A stretch of DNA of 64,000 nt from Symbiotaphrina buchneri (lineage: Eukaryota; Ascomycota; Symbiotaphrinales; Symbiotaphrinaceae): contig BCIG01000006.1 in the NCBI GenBank assembly GCA_001599915.1, positions 62,001 to 126,000 on the forward strand, given 5' to 3'. Shown here piece by piece: positions 45,841 to 57,107 of this stretch; position 1 is the first letter of the stretch; each line of letters starts with the position of its first letter. The translations under genes and the position numbers were made by a program. A model generated the notes under the pieces. The model was not told where the DNA came from. It searched no databases and was given only the letters and a program-made list of their open reading frames with translations.

Positions 45841-48778
45841 ATGGCAGCTTCAAATATTCTTTCTCGGCTGCTTCCATCCTCAGGCGGTTCTCCGTCCATC
45901 TATGAGACTCTCCGACAGCAGGAAGAGTCGGATACCTCCGATATCGAAGACCGTGCGGGCATGGCGCTGGATGAGGAGAACCTTGGTCGGAACTTTCAGG
46001 ACTACGAACTGGAAAATGTTGCTGCAAGCAGAGCCAGTGCTGATAGCCCCATTGTACGACCCGTTGACAGGAGAGCGACAAGCGAACAAGGGGCCAGTGA
46101 TAGGGGGAGGTCTGTTGGGAAGGTGCCTGCATCACCGGCTGGCCTCGAGCCCGAAGACATAGACGATGATGTTCCCCCATCACTGCTGGTTGAAGGAGAA
46201 GAGGATGTACACGGAGCCACTGGTGCGCGCGGTACTCTAAGGGGAGCCCCTGTGCCCGGGCCGTCAACAGTGGAGGCCCGTACACAGTGGGAACTCGCTC
46301 AAGCTCAGCATAAACTCCATGATGATGTCCCGAGTGTGAAACGCCGCACACCGGCAGCAACAGCCCGTCGGTCCCTTCTAGCGATGTCGAACCCCAAAGA
46401 TAGAGCCATGTGGAGGTGGACAAACGTCGAAAACCTCGATAACTTTCTGGGTGATGTATACGAGTACTTCTTAGGCAATGGAATCTGGTGCATACTCTTA
46501 AGCAGAATGCTTAGCCTCCTGTAAGCTCAAGTTCTACAACCTCATTTGTGCGACCGCTGGCTTATAAGTCGAAGGACGTTCGGGTTCGTTGTGGGCTTTA
46601 GTACTTTTCTTACGATGTGTGTGGACTATCGCAAGATACCTGAGAGTAAAACTATGTCTCAGATACTGATTCCACAGTGCACTAAGAAGTAAGTGAGAAG
46701 GAGTGCTTTATGACCTTCATAAGGATGATGCGCTAATGACTGCGTAGAATGTCCACTTCAACGAACGTCCTGTTATGGCTGTGCACCCTTGCATGGACTT
46801 GGAAATTCTTTGAGTTCTTTCTGGACATACGGCGCCTAAGACATCTACATGACTTTTATCTTTACCTCCTTCAAATTCCAGATACAGATATACAGACTGT
46901 CTCCTGGCAGGAAGTAGTTGGGCGCTTGATGGCCTTACGGGATGCCAATCCTCGTACAGCTAACGCCCTTTCTGCCGACCATCAACGGTTTCTTGGGACT
47001 CAGTCAAAACAACGCATGGACGCACATGATATTGCTAATCGACTCATGCGGAAGGAGAATTACCTAATTGCTCTGTTCAATAAAGATATACTGGACTTTA
47101 CTCTTCCAATTCCATTCTTTCGGCATCGACAGCTGTTCTCGAAGACTTTGGAATGGAATCTGAACCTATGCGTACTGGAGTACGTCTTCACTCGACAGGG
47201 GCAGGTGCATCCTATGTTCTTAAAGGAGACGCATCGAAGAGCTCTCAGCGAAGGCTTGCGTAGACGCTTCTTGGTCTATGGATTCATGAACATGATACTT
47301 GCTCCATTTATTGTGGGGTATCTGATATTACTTTACTTTTTCCGTTACTTCAATGTGAGATCATCACGCATATCACTCTGCCAGTGCTGTGTACTAACGG
47401 CAAGTAGGAATACCAGAAGAATCCATCGCAACTTGGTTCGCGGCAATATACTCCGCTAGCACAGTGGAAATTCCGGGAATTCAACGAGTTGTGGCATCTC
47501 TTTCAACGGAGGGTGAACATGTCCTACCCGTTCGCTTCACGATATCTGGATCAGTTTCCGAAGGACAAAACGATACAAGTCTCTCGGTTTGTGGCTTTTG
47601 TAGCAGGCGCTCTTGCTTCGATCCTAGCCCTTGCCTCGGTCATTGACCCGGAACTCTTTCTATCTTTCGAAATCACGCCCGAGCGGACCGTTCTCTTCTA
47701 CCTCGGTATATTCGGTACCATATGGGCCGTTGCCCGTGGTGTTATACCGGAAGACAATCTCGTTTTCGATCCCGAATTCGCCTTGAAGAACGTTGTAGAG
47801 TACACTCATTACCTTCCCGGTCATTGGAGAGACAGACTACACAGTGAGGAGGTGAGGAGGGAATTCTCATCTCTTTATCAGATGAAAATAGTCATCTTCC
47901 TTGAAGAACTTATGGGCATCATTTTCACACCTTTGATCCTCTGGTTCAGCCTGCCTAAATGCAGCGATCGAACCATCGACTTCTTTCGCGAGTTCACCGT
48001 CCATGTCGATGGCCTTGGCTACGTGTGCTCCTTCGCCGTGTTCAACTTTCAGAAGGGCGGCAATAACACAGCCGGTCAGCGAGAAGGCAAAGGTGATGGG
48101 ATCGAGGGTTTAAGGGACGAATATTTCTCAACCAAGGATGGCAAGATGCTGGCTTCGTACTACGGTTTCCTTGATAACTACGGGCCAAACCCTCGACCTG
48201 GCGCTCCTTATCCACACCATCCGAACAAAAGGCAATTTCACCTGCCTCCGACCTTTCCGGGGCTGATGTCGCCGACCTTGGCTGACGAGATGAGCGGACC
48301 AGGGGGAGGCAAACAAGACCGCTGGGACCGGCAACAGAGGCCGGGAGGGGTAGGAAGCATAAGATCATTACACAGGACGCCGAAATTTGGACCTTCGGGC
48401 AACCACGCATCGCCCATGCCATCGATGCTATTAGATCCTCACCATCAACCCTCCACGACGGGCTTTCGCCAGATACCGAGGCAGGGTCCGTCACGTTACA
48501 GACCGGCCCGTCATCCTTTGACGGACCCACGAGAAGATGAGGAGGAGATGTTGGAAGACGCCCCACAGAAAACTGGTCCGGTGACCTCGAGTGGGTCGGC
48601 AGGTGAGAGCAACCTTGGCGATTCATGGAAAACAACTCGAGCGGGTGTAATCGAAAGCGAGGATGAAGAGGAGGATGTACAGGCTCTGGCAGGCGAGAGA
48701 GGCGCAGGCGTTTTAGGCTTGATCTATCAATTTCAGAAGGCGCAAACAGAGGGCAGGGGTGCAGGGGTGGGTATTTGA
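45841..48778 (+). CDS. ATG9: Autophagy phospholipid scramblase Atg9
   Basis: Multispanning membrane protein on Golgi-derived vesicles that seed the autophagosome. It acts as a lipid scramblase. Exons: 45841-46520, 46575-46688, 46748-47354, 47408-48778, giving 923 residues. Introns are 54, 59 and 53 nt. The N-terminal 180 residues are acidic and disordered. The conserved core starts at [19 protein letters not shown], continues with [46 protein letters not shown] and [17 protein letters not shown], and runs to [20 protein letters not shown] and [16 protein letters not shown]. The C-terminal 270 residues are Pro/Gly/Arg-rich with an acidic end. The core, length and intron placement agree with fungal Atg9. 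Confidence 0.95.
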
Positions 48779-51700
48779 GCATGCATAACAGGTTACTGGC
48801 ATGCACCTGGACTGGAGTCTTTGACGTGTAGATATCACTTAGCAGAGAATATGGGGACAGTATGGCACTCCCTTAGATGTTTTCGGGTCATATATCGGCC
48901 TTCGTATACTAGAGCATGTGGATGGTATTGACTACGCCATTCTTGCTTGGTCTGCGAATTTGACCACGAATTTGACCGCTCACAGGGAGAGAGAGCCCTT
49001 TTTTAAGCACCTCGGGGCCCCTAGTTGGATGATAGCCTGCTTTTTGAATGTCGTCTACCGTGCCGCCTCTCCCACATGTGCGACGGCTCACTACCTCCGA
49101 ATTTCTTCAGATCATGAATACACTACGGCCTTCATCACTAGTTCATAATTGCCTACGCTCAGAGAGCCTGGCCGGCAGTTCAAGTTGATAAGTCGATGAC
49201 TTCACCAGCATGCCACCTGCTGATGCAGACACCAACCTCTTTAGCCACTATTCCTCGGGCATGCTGCACATGACGGTTCGCACTCTGCCGGCCAATCCTT
49301 GCACATTCGGAGGTAGCTCAGCGAAGATCAGGTTGCGGCCCGCATACTATTGTTGGTGGATTCAAAGAATCCAGGGCTAGCAGAAGCGGAGCGGGTATGC
49401 GCGTAGGTCGATCAGGACCAGCTGTTGTGCAACCAGGGTATCTACCGGTCTCTATCTGGCCCGTTCGATGCGGCACAGTTCTACGCAGGGACGCCAGAAT
49501 GTACACCGTACGTGCACATACGAGCAAGCTACGACATTTCCCGTTTGAAGGCAAGGTTTTCGCCAGGAAATGAAGGGTTACTATTACCATACGAGGCAAT
49601 CCGGTCAGTAGACCCATGTCCATGACTGAAACGGGTGCATGGAGGGGAGGGAAGGTCGATACGAGGCTTGCAGAAGGATACTAAGGTTCAACCTATGAAT
49701 GCTTGCAATTGGCAGCAGCACGAACCGGGAGATCATCGAACAATGCACGATCTTCCTGGTCGCGAAGGAAGCCAAGATGATGCGTATATCGCACCTGATC
49801 CCACTAGTCCTCGGAGCCCGGCCGGCTAAAGTCAGGTTTGCTGGTGGAGGCTGGAAGCTGGTTGGGGATAGGCGCGGCTATGGAGGCTGCCTGCAGACCC
49901 CGACGAGCGAACATATAGTGACGGCAATTAGAGTTTCTATCCATGGAGCACAAGCTGCAATGCACATGCACCGTCCAACAAAAACAGTTCCATCAATTGG
50001 CGGGTTCAGCCGCTTTCAAAGTGATGGAGGTGAGTGCATGGTTTCAGACATCCAGGAATGCACGATTACAACATCAACTACCGGAATTCATAGCCGCGGA
50101 CCGTCTTTCATACTCGGACTCCGGCATGGAGCATGTGCAAGAGTGGGACTGACATCTCCCTGCTCTTAGGGCATGAGCTGCCCAGCTCCCATCGAAGACA
50201 GGTGCTGATATTAGTACAAAGGTTTCTCCGATACGGTGATATCAATGACTGAAGAGAAGCATTTTCACGAATAGATGTGCTTGAAGGGTCTTACAACCAA
50301 CTTCTACGGCAGTGTCGGTAGATCAAGGAACGTGCTCATCCGTAGCGTGACGGCTAAAGAGTCAACGGACCGTGACAGAACCCATGGCCCCACTTCACGG
50401 CCCGTTGCCGTCAAAGATGAGATGGGATATCCGACCGCGAAGACGCGACACCTCACTTGCTCACCAATGCCAGGTTTATATTGGTACCAGTGCTCGGGCC
50501 GAACAGTTTGACTGGTCATAACATGGCAATGTGTAACGGGAAAACCACCTGAGCAAGCGTTGTCCGATCCCATAACGTTCTGGTTGTTGTTCGATCCCTC
50601 GCTACCACAACGGAAAGCCATCCGATCTCATATCGCACAAGACTAACGCGCCGTTGATGCACCACCAGGATGGGGGTCCTTTCGCGTCGGTCAGGTTCCT
50701 ACAGTAGTCATGCAAAACTGGGCCTTATGATCACATTGACGCTAAATGATGGCTTAGGCCAACTTTTGCCAAATTCAGAGCAAGACAGAAAAGAAAAGGG
50801 GGGGCGCGGCCATGCAACACCCTAAATCACAAGGGGATGTGGAAATAGGATTCAAAGACACTACACCACTTCTCGCTTGGCGACATCAATGTTCGTAGAG
50901 CTAAAGGGTGCTATTCTTGAGCTTCTGATTTGAATGACACATCTAGGCCAGCCGAGGAGCCTTGAGCCAAGGCTGATTGCGCAAGCCTCCATACACTGGC
51001 ATGCTGACGAGTGTGCGGGATCTTCGGATCGTGGCCCGAGGATACTCCGTATAACCTCCCTACACAGGAATCTCGGACGAGCCTAAGAGGCTGGGGAGTC
51101 AAGAAAGAATGCAGCGACGATCTATCATCCCTCATATCCGAGATTAGACAGCTGCAGTTACGCGGGGGTGCATGCGTCCGCCACGAACGGGGTACAGATA
51201 GACGGCGAACAACCACAGAAGTGGGTTTTCTGCAAGATCCTGCGGTGCAACACGAGAGATCTGTGTGTGAATTCACAAAGTGCATTTCACCATGACTCTC
51301 CAGAATAGCTCAGAATATCATTTCTATGGAAACAATGCGAGAATAAGACTATGGCTTGCAGTATTCTGTTAGATTCACTGTCGCAGAATTCGAAAAAAAC
51401 GGCGGATTGAACCATGCCTAGATCCAAAAATATACGTCTTCGCGTGAACATTGCGCCACAGGACGCGTGGAGACTCTCAGTCAAGCTTCAGCACCCCGAA
51501 TAGGCGCGCCCCAGAGACACAAGGGGCGTCGTGGTACAAGCACATGGCAACTGGCTTGAGCTTCGGTGGAGAATATGGCTCCTGTTCTCAGTAATCATCA
51601 GCAGCTGATGACATCTTGACCCACACTCGAGCATCGAGAGGCTTGGGCGTTTGTCGCCGAATTAGATGGTTCATCAGGCGCCACTGCGTTCTGGTTGGTG

Positions 51701-54700
51701 CACGGAGCGAGCCTGCGGGGAAACGTAGGGGAAAACCAACACTATCTTGGTGCCTGCCGACTAGGTTGGCGCAGGTTTTGCTGACTCGCATGCAACTTAG
51801 CTGAAACAGAAACAAGGCTACATTGTAGCACACGACACGAGGCCCTTCTTGGAGGGCCCAAGACGCCTCCTATTGTCACCAATCTCGGCCGATCTGTCGA
51901 TATGTCCCGAGTACTCCGATATCTGACAAGGCTGGAGCACCTAAGGGAGTACCGTATGATCTTTGGCAAAAGTTTCAGCCTGGCTGGAGCAAGCCTTTTC
52001 CACGGAGTCAAGCCTTCTGGTCGGATCAGCAAGGGAAAGGCTTCAGGGGGGCTCAGAAGATATCGGCTGGTATCCGAAATTACATCCTCAAAATACGTTC
52101 ACTCAACCATATGATTTTGAGGGTACCTTTGTCTCTCATGAACAGGTCAGTAGCGGTCTTGGATGCCCAACGGCCTGTTCTGCAAATGCTACACCATTGA
52201 AAGGGAAATTAATCCGAAACTGCAAACGCCCAATGAGAGCGGTGAGGGAACGTGCAGTCGACGAAAGTCATGCATTGGTAGCCGGCTCGCTTCCATGCGA
52301 GGTACCGCGCGCAGGAAGGACAAAGGTACAAATAAGGTATTCTACATTACGCATTGATCGGGGTCGCCCATCGAAAGCAGAGGTTGAGCACGCAAGGACG
52401 AAGCACGGGAAGAGCACGATGATGATCAGAGACAAGGTCTGCAACTGCCAAGCCAAGTTCGGACGTCCACGAGCGCAGTCTTTCGAACTTTGTTTTGTGA
52501 GCCGTGCCGCAGCGGCGCGCTCCTAGCCCGCGAATGGTTCCCGCTGGAGCTTTGACAACGGGCAAGGGTCTCGGCGCAGTTTCGATCCGTGGTGTCAGAA
52601 CGCGTGGACAAACGCCAATAATAACAATAAGACAATATGCTACCGGATGCATTCCAACACAACACGCTGGTTATCATGCAAAGAAAATCGAATTCAGCCG
52701 AGCATTGTCCGGACTATCATGGCCAAGGCGCACATGTTAGAGCTGAATGGTGCAAAATGTCGACTCCCACACGGTTCGAATAAGCGGATCCTGGTCATTG
52801 TTCCTGATTCAGTGTGGGGTTCATTCGTTACTTTGCATCGGCGTTTGCGCGCGTTCGCCAAGATCCGCCCCTGAGTTCACATCTTCCAACCGAACGAGTT
52901 CTCGAAGAGCTCTCACCCTCTGCCTGAGGCATGCAAGTCCACGATATCAGTAAGGTTTTGAGTTACTGACAAGGGTTACCAACCACCTGGAATAGCCAAC
53001 GGAACAGTTGGACACCTGATTCTGGAACATGTTTACGCATGAAGACTATTCTAGACCATCATTTGCCTACGCATGCAAGCTCTTCATGAAAAATAATGAT
53101 TCGTACATTCTTCGGTTCCGCACGGCGCCTTGAAGTACAGTCATCTTGAGGCAGGCCGTACCGTACTCCTACATGCTGCAGGTCCTCAGCTGTACTTGGA
53201 TGGTCTGGCGGTCGGTGGTTTGGGAATCTCTAATCTGTACAGGTACGTGTCGCAGAGCCAGTAGTAAGCATGCAACCCAATATTCGAAGCGTGGGGACTT
53301 GGACTGCGCTCGGACGTATTTCCAGGGGCTGTTTTGTGCATATATCACATTTCACAAAATAGCAATGTCCACGCACCGGAACGGTTGGGCGACATGACGA
53401 TCATTCGGCACGGGTCTAGCCTACGGTTAGAGTCCTCCGTACGAGTTCACCATATGAGTACCTAGCAGGTTGGGACGAAGTTGGTAACTCGTGGTAGCTT
53501 TCATTTCTTGTCTATTGTATCCGGCATACCTCTTTCGGTATTATGGCTGCATCGAGCAGGGATATCGAACCCGCCACCATCCTTCGACAGGCGAAGTTCG
53601 TCTTCTTAGCACTGCGAAGGTCAGGATGGAGCGACCACCGGCGCCCCCGTGGATCCTGGAAATCACCTGCGGACCCCACGGAGTGCCATATTAACTTGGC
53701 TAAAGCGTAAGCCGGACAAAATGCAACACATTCTGCTAGACGTCTGATTATCACCGTCTGCGGAACATTTCTCCTTCACTAGTGAACCTAAGCCTTGCAG
53801 GCTTGATGAGATAAGCCCTGGGTCATCCTCTGTGATCTAGCACGCATAAGTGACCACATCAGGCCGCACAAAACATGGTGACACCGACGAAACTGTCTCT
53901 CAATAATTCCTGTTTGTGGATGATTACAATTTCAGACAGGGTGTTTGTAGTGAGCAGTGTCCGTGATCATCCGGTCATCAGGACGGACCAGACCGCTCTG
54001 GAAGGCCCCTGTCGAAAAGTGCCTTGGATAAAATCGCAGCCTCCTCGGCCACTTTCTCGAGGACCTATCCTGCCATCGCACGTTGTTCTCTCCTTGTGCT
54101 TCTTTCTGAAGCATCGACGCACGACAAGAAGGAGCTTCTCATTCACACTATCTATGCACGGGCCCCTCCCCTGCATCACAACGTCCCCGCTTCTCCTCAG
54201 CTGCCGATAGCACGCTGCAAAGCTACGTCCAGGCATGTGATTGGAAGGTTTGACTGCTGTCTCCAATAATTCGGCAGCCTTCGAACGGGCGACATCCTTA
54301 CCTGACCCTACTGCTCAAGAAAGGGAGGCCCTGGCATCCACACCAAAGGAGAAAGACTTTCCGCTACGGAGCACATGCTGCCTGCTATCGTCGACGCAAA
54401 CTTTGGAGTCTTTCCTTGCTGGTGCTGGCTGCTGCTGCTGCTACCGCAGGTAGTTCAAAGTTTAATAAGGGGGTGTGAACATTGCGCCGTCATTTCAGAC
54501 GAATCAGGGTTGCGCTTTGACCCGCCAGGCTCGATTTTAGTGGACTTTCAGAGTTCGGTGGGGTTGACATTTCCCCCTAAGCTCCCGCAAGCTCGCTACG
54601 GCCGGCCCTTGTCGGCTTAAAGCCACGCTTTCTGCGCTCCGTCCCGCTAGGCCAAGGCGGCCTTCCCCTCTGTTGCGCACAACTGCACGAAAGTGGCAGC

Positions 54701-55271
54701 CCAGTGCCCGAGGGGGAACGTGGACTGATTTACGCTTCAAATTACTTCACTCCGCAACACCACCCAGCCATTGACTCCATGGTTGAAGCTTGGTAGGTGG
54801 GAGGATCAACTAGCGTCTCGGACTATCAATCTGTACGTTGTACAGTGAGCCGATCATTTAACAAATCCGCTCCTCCTTCACTCCGCTTCTCGTATAAACC
54901 GCTAGTGGGCTCCCGTTATCGTCCGATATTACATGTGTTTCGCAAGAGACGGCGGTCGTTGAGTTACGAGCATCTTGACAACATCATTGGGGCATAATCC
55001 TGTGAAGAACCATTCTTGAGGGAGCAGGCTTCATGAGCGAAATCGTCGCTCTTGTTCATTACATACCGGCAAAATTACAGAAGAAACTCGAGCACAGAGA
55101 GACCGGTGTGGGTCTCGCAATGCCCCGCATTGCTCATCACACGACAACATAGCAACCTCTCAAGCTGGTCCACGACGATACGGGGATATACCGTTCGAAG
55201 AGCTAGCTGGCGATTACCCTATTTCGAATCTGCTGCAACGGCAAGGAGAGCAGATTCGTCCCCAAACAGAT
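48779..55271. other. 6.5-kb region with no supportable gene
   Basis: The largest empty stretch in the window. Every open frame is under 190 codons, most lack ATG, and none gives a recognisable family on either strand. The longest (51963-52526) begins with TTG. The composition is near 50% G+C, so it is neither an AT-rich mutated repeat nor a simple array. Near matches to ACTCCGTA recur (51043, 51911, 53435). It could be old transposon-derived DNA decayed beyond reading, non-coding RNA territory, or the long upstream region of the Zn2Cys6 gene. Confidence 0.45.
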
Positions 55272-57107
55272 ATGGCGACGGCGATTACCTTGACCCCACA
55301 GCTATACTTCTCCGATCTATCCGCCATGAGTGTGAGCTCACCGTCGACGCGCACGACAATGTCGACTGAGACAAGCTCGACCAGTCCGACTTTGAACTCG
55401 TCCTTCTTCTCGCCCACCTTCGGTTTTCGTCTACACTGTGACCCCGAGTTCAATGAAAACCCCGAGGGCATTGTCCCCAAAGTCGAGGAGCTCGACGACG
55501 ACGAAGATATAGAAGCGAAATTAGCCCTGATACCAGATGCATCTGCCTCGGAGGATTATACCGAACCAATTGCCGTGCCACCCGTTGTGAAGCGACCGAG
55601 AGGAAGGCCTAGGCAACATCCTATATCACCACCAAATGCAATTGCAAAGGCCTCCAAGGGCAGATCAAAAACTGGCTGCCTGACATGCAGGAGACGCAAG
55701 AAGAAGTGTGACGAGACAAAACCCCATTGTCAGTTGCTCCCCGAATTTTGAACTGATCTGTACTAACTATCCAAGGCCTTAACTGTCAGAAGAATGCCGT
55801 CGTATGCGAAGGCTATCCGGAAAAGCAATTATGGAAGAGCGGAAAACAGAGAGCTCAAGAAGGTGTGTGCATGCTAGCAATCGAGCCGCATCCATTACTG
55901 ACATTCTGCTACAGCTCGAAGGCCATCCGGCGGACCTTCTACCATCAGCTTACCTTGCTTAATTGACGGTGTAGAGACTGATATTGATCGTTGTTTCCTC
56001 GACCATTTCGTCCATTCCGTCAGCCGCGTGTTGACTCTGTTCGCGGATCAGTCGAACCCTTTCAAAGAGATCTTACTCCCAATGGCTATCAGACACCGAG
56101 GCCTGATGCACTCATTACTATGTCTCGCTGGTTCCCACCTTGTGGCACAGGATCCTCGGTCCATCTACTTCCAGCGACAGTACTATCACTACGACTGTGC
56201 GATAAAAACCTTAAGAACAGATATCAATAAGCTCGAAGGGGGTGCTTCGGGAGAGCCAGAAGAAGTGGTAGACGATCCGGTAGTGGCCCAGACCCTGGTG
56301 TTTTGCTTGCATACTATCATTGAGGGTCAAACAAATGGGGAATATCGACCGCACTTGGATGCTACACGTCAACTCGTCATGACGCAAAAGTCACAGAACG
56401 CCAAGTTCGGACAGTTCCTGTATGAGTTCTTCACATACCATGACGTCTCCAATGCTATCACTTCGCTCGATAGGCGGCCCTTGATGATGATGGAAGACTT
56501 TGTTCTGCCAGAGTTCATCGTCCAGCCTGAGGCTGGTGCACTTCTAGGTGTCTTGGACGGCTTATTCGCTTTCATCTCCAAGATCACCAACTTAAGGGAC
56601 AAGATTCGCAGGAGACGAGATGAGCAAATGGAGACCTTGGTGGACTACGACACCTTGAGCGAAGCTGTCGCTATTGACAGCGCTCTTCACTCATGGGTGG
56701 CACCCCAGCAAGAAGGCACAAACCGCTATATTGCGTCCCAACTCTACCGTCAGGCAACTTGGGTGTACTTATACCGCACCATCCAACCGTCCTCACCATC
56801 TACGAAGATCAAAGAAGCTGTTGATCAAGGATTAGTATTCCTCCGGATGCTGCCATCTGACTCGTCTACCCAGTCGATCTTACTCATGCCTCTTTTCTTG
56901 CTCGGCTGTGCTGCGTTTGAAGAGGAGCAGAGACCTGACATTCGGAAGGCATTTGATATGCTGAAAGAGTACAGCCATCTCGGGAACATAGAACCTGCGA
57001 GGGAAATCGTCGAGAAGGTATGGCGGATGATGGATGCTGGTGATGAGAGAAGTTGGGATTGGGAGACCATCATACATGAGATCGGCTATGACTTTCTCGT
57101 CACCTGA
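55272..57107 (+). CDS. AT-hook and Zn2Cys6 fungal transcription factor
   Basis: Nuclear regulator with a fungal binuclear zinc cluster. Exons: 55272-55728, 55776-55862, 55915-57107, giving 578 residues. The zinc cluster C-x2-C-x6-C-x6-C-x2-C-x6-C spans about C136 to C163 (GCLTCRRRKKKCDETKPHC then LNCQKNAVVC). Intron 1 (47 nt, donor GTCAGT, branch ACTAAC) splits the codon of the fourth cysteine. Only this choice keeps the six-cysteine spacing. A classic AT-hook core, RPRGRPR, precedes the cluster (about 108-114). The rest is the helical fungal-specific regulatory domain seen in many C6 factors (FLDHFVHSVSRVLTLF, MHSLLCLAGSHLV, YHYDCAIKTLRTDI, LLMPLFLLGCAAF). The target genes are unknown. It stands alone between two gene-poor stretches. 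A second ATG at 55326 could also serve. Confidence 0.88.

Noticed and set aside
49699-50169. 156-codon frame with an ATG
   Set aside because: The composition is not protein-like, nothing resembles a known family, and overlapping frames on the same strand are just as open.
50560-50615. GTTCGATCCC string suggesting a tRNA T-loop
   Set aside because: The flanking bases do not form a 5-bp T-stem and the acceptor stem is missing.
51963-52526. 187-codon open frame in the 6.5-kb gap
   Set aside because: It begins with TTG, shows no domain, no secondary-structure-like pattern and no splice partners. It looks like a chance frame.
53540-53640. tRNA-like GGGTTCGATA string on the minus strand
   Set aside because: The T-stem does not pair, and no matching D-arm, anticodon arm with a 7-base loop or acceptor stem could be built.
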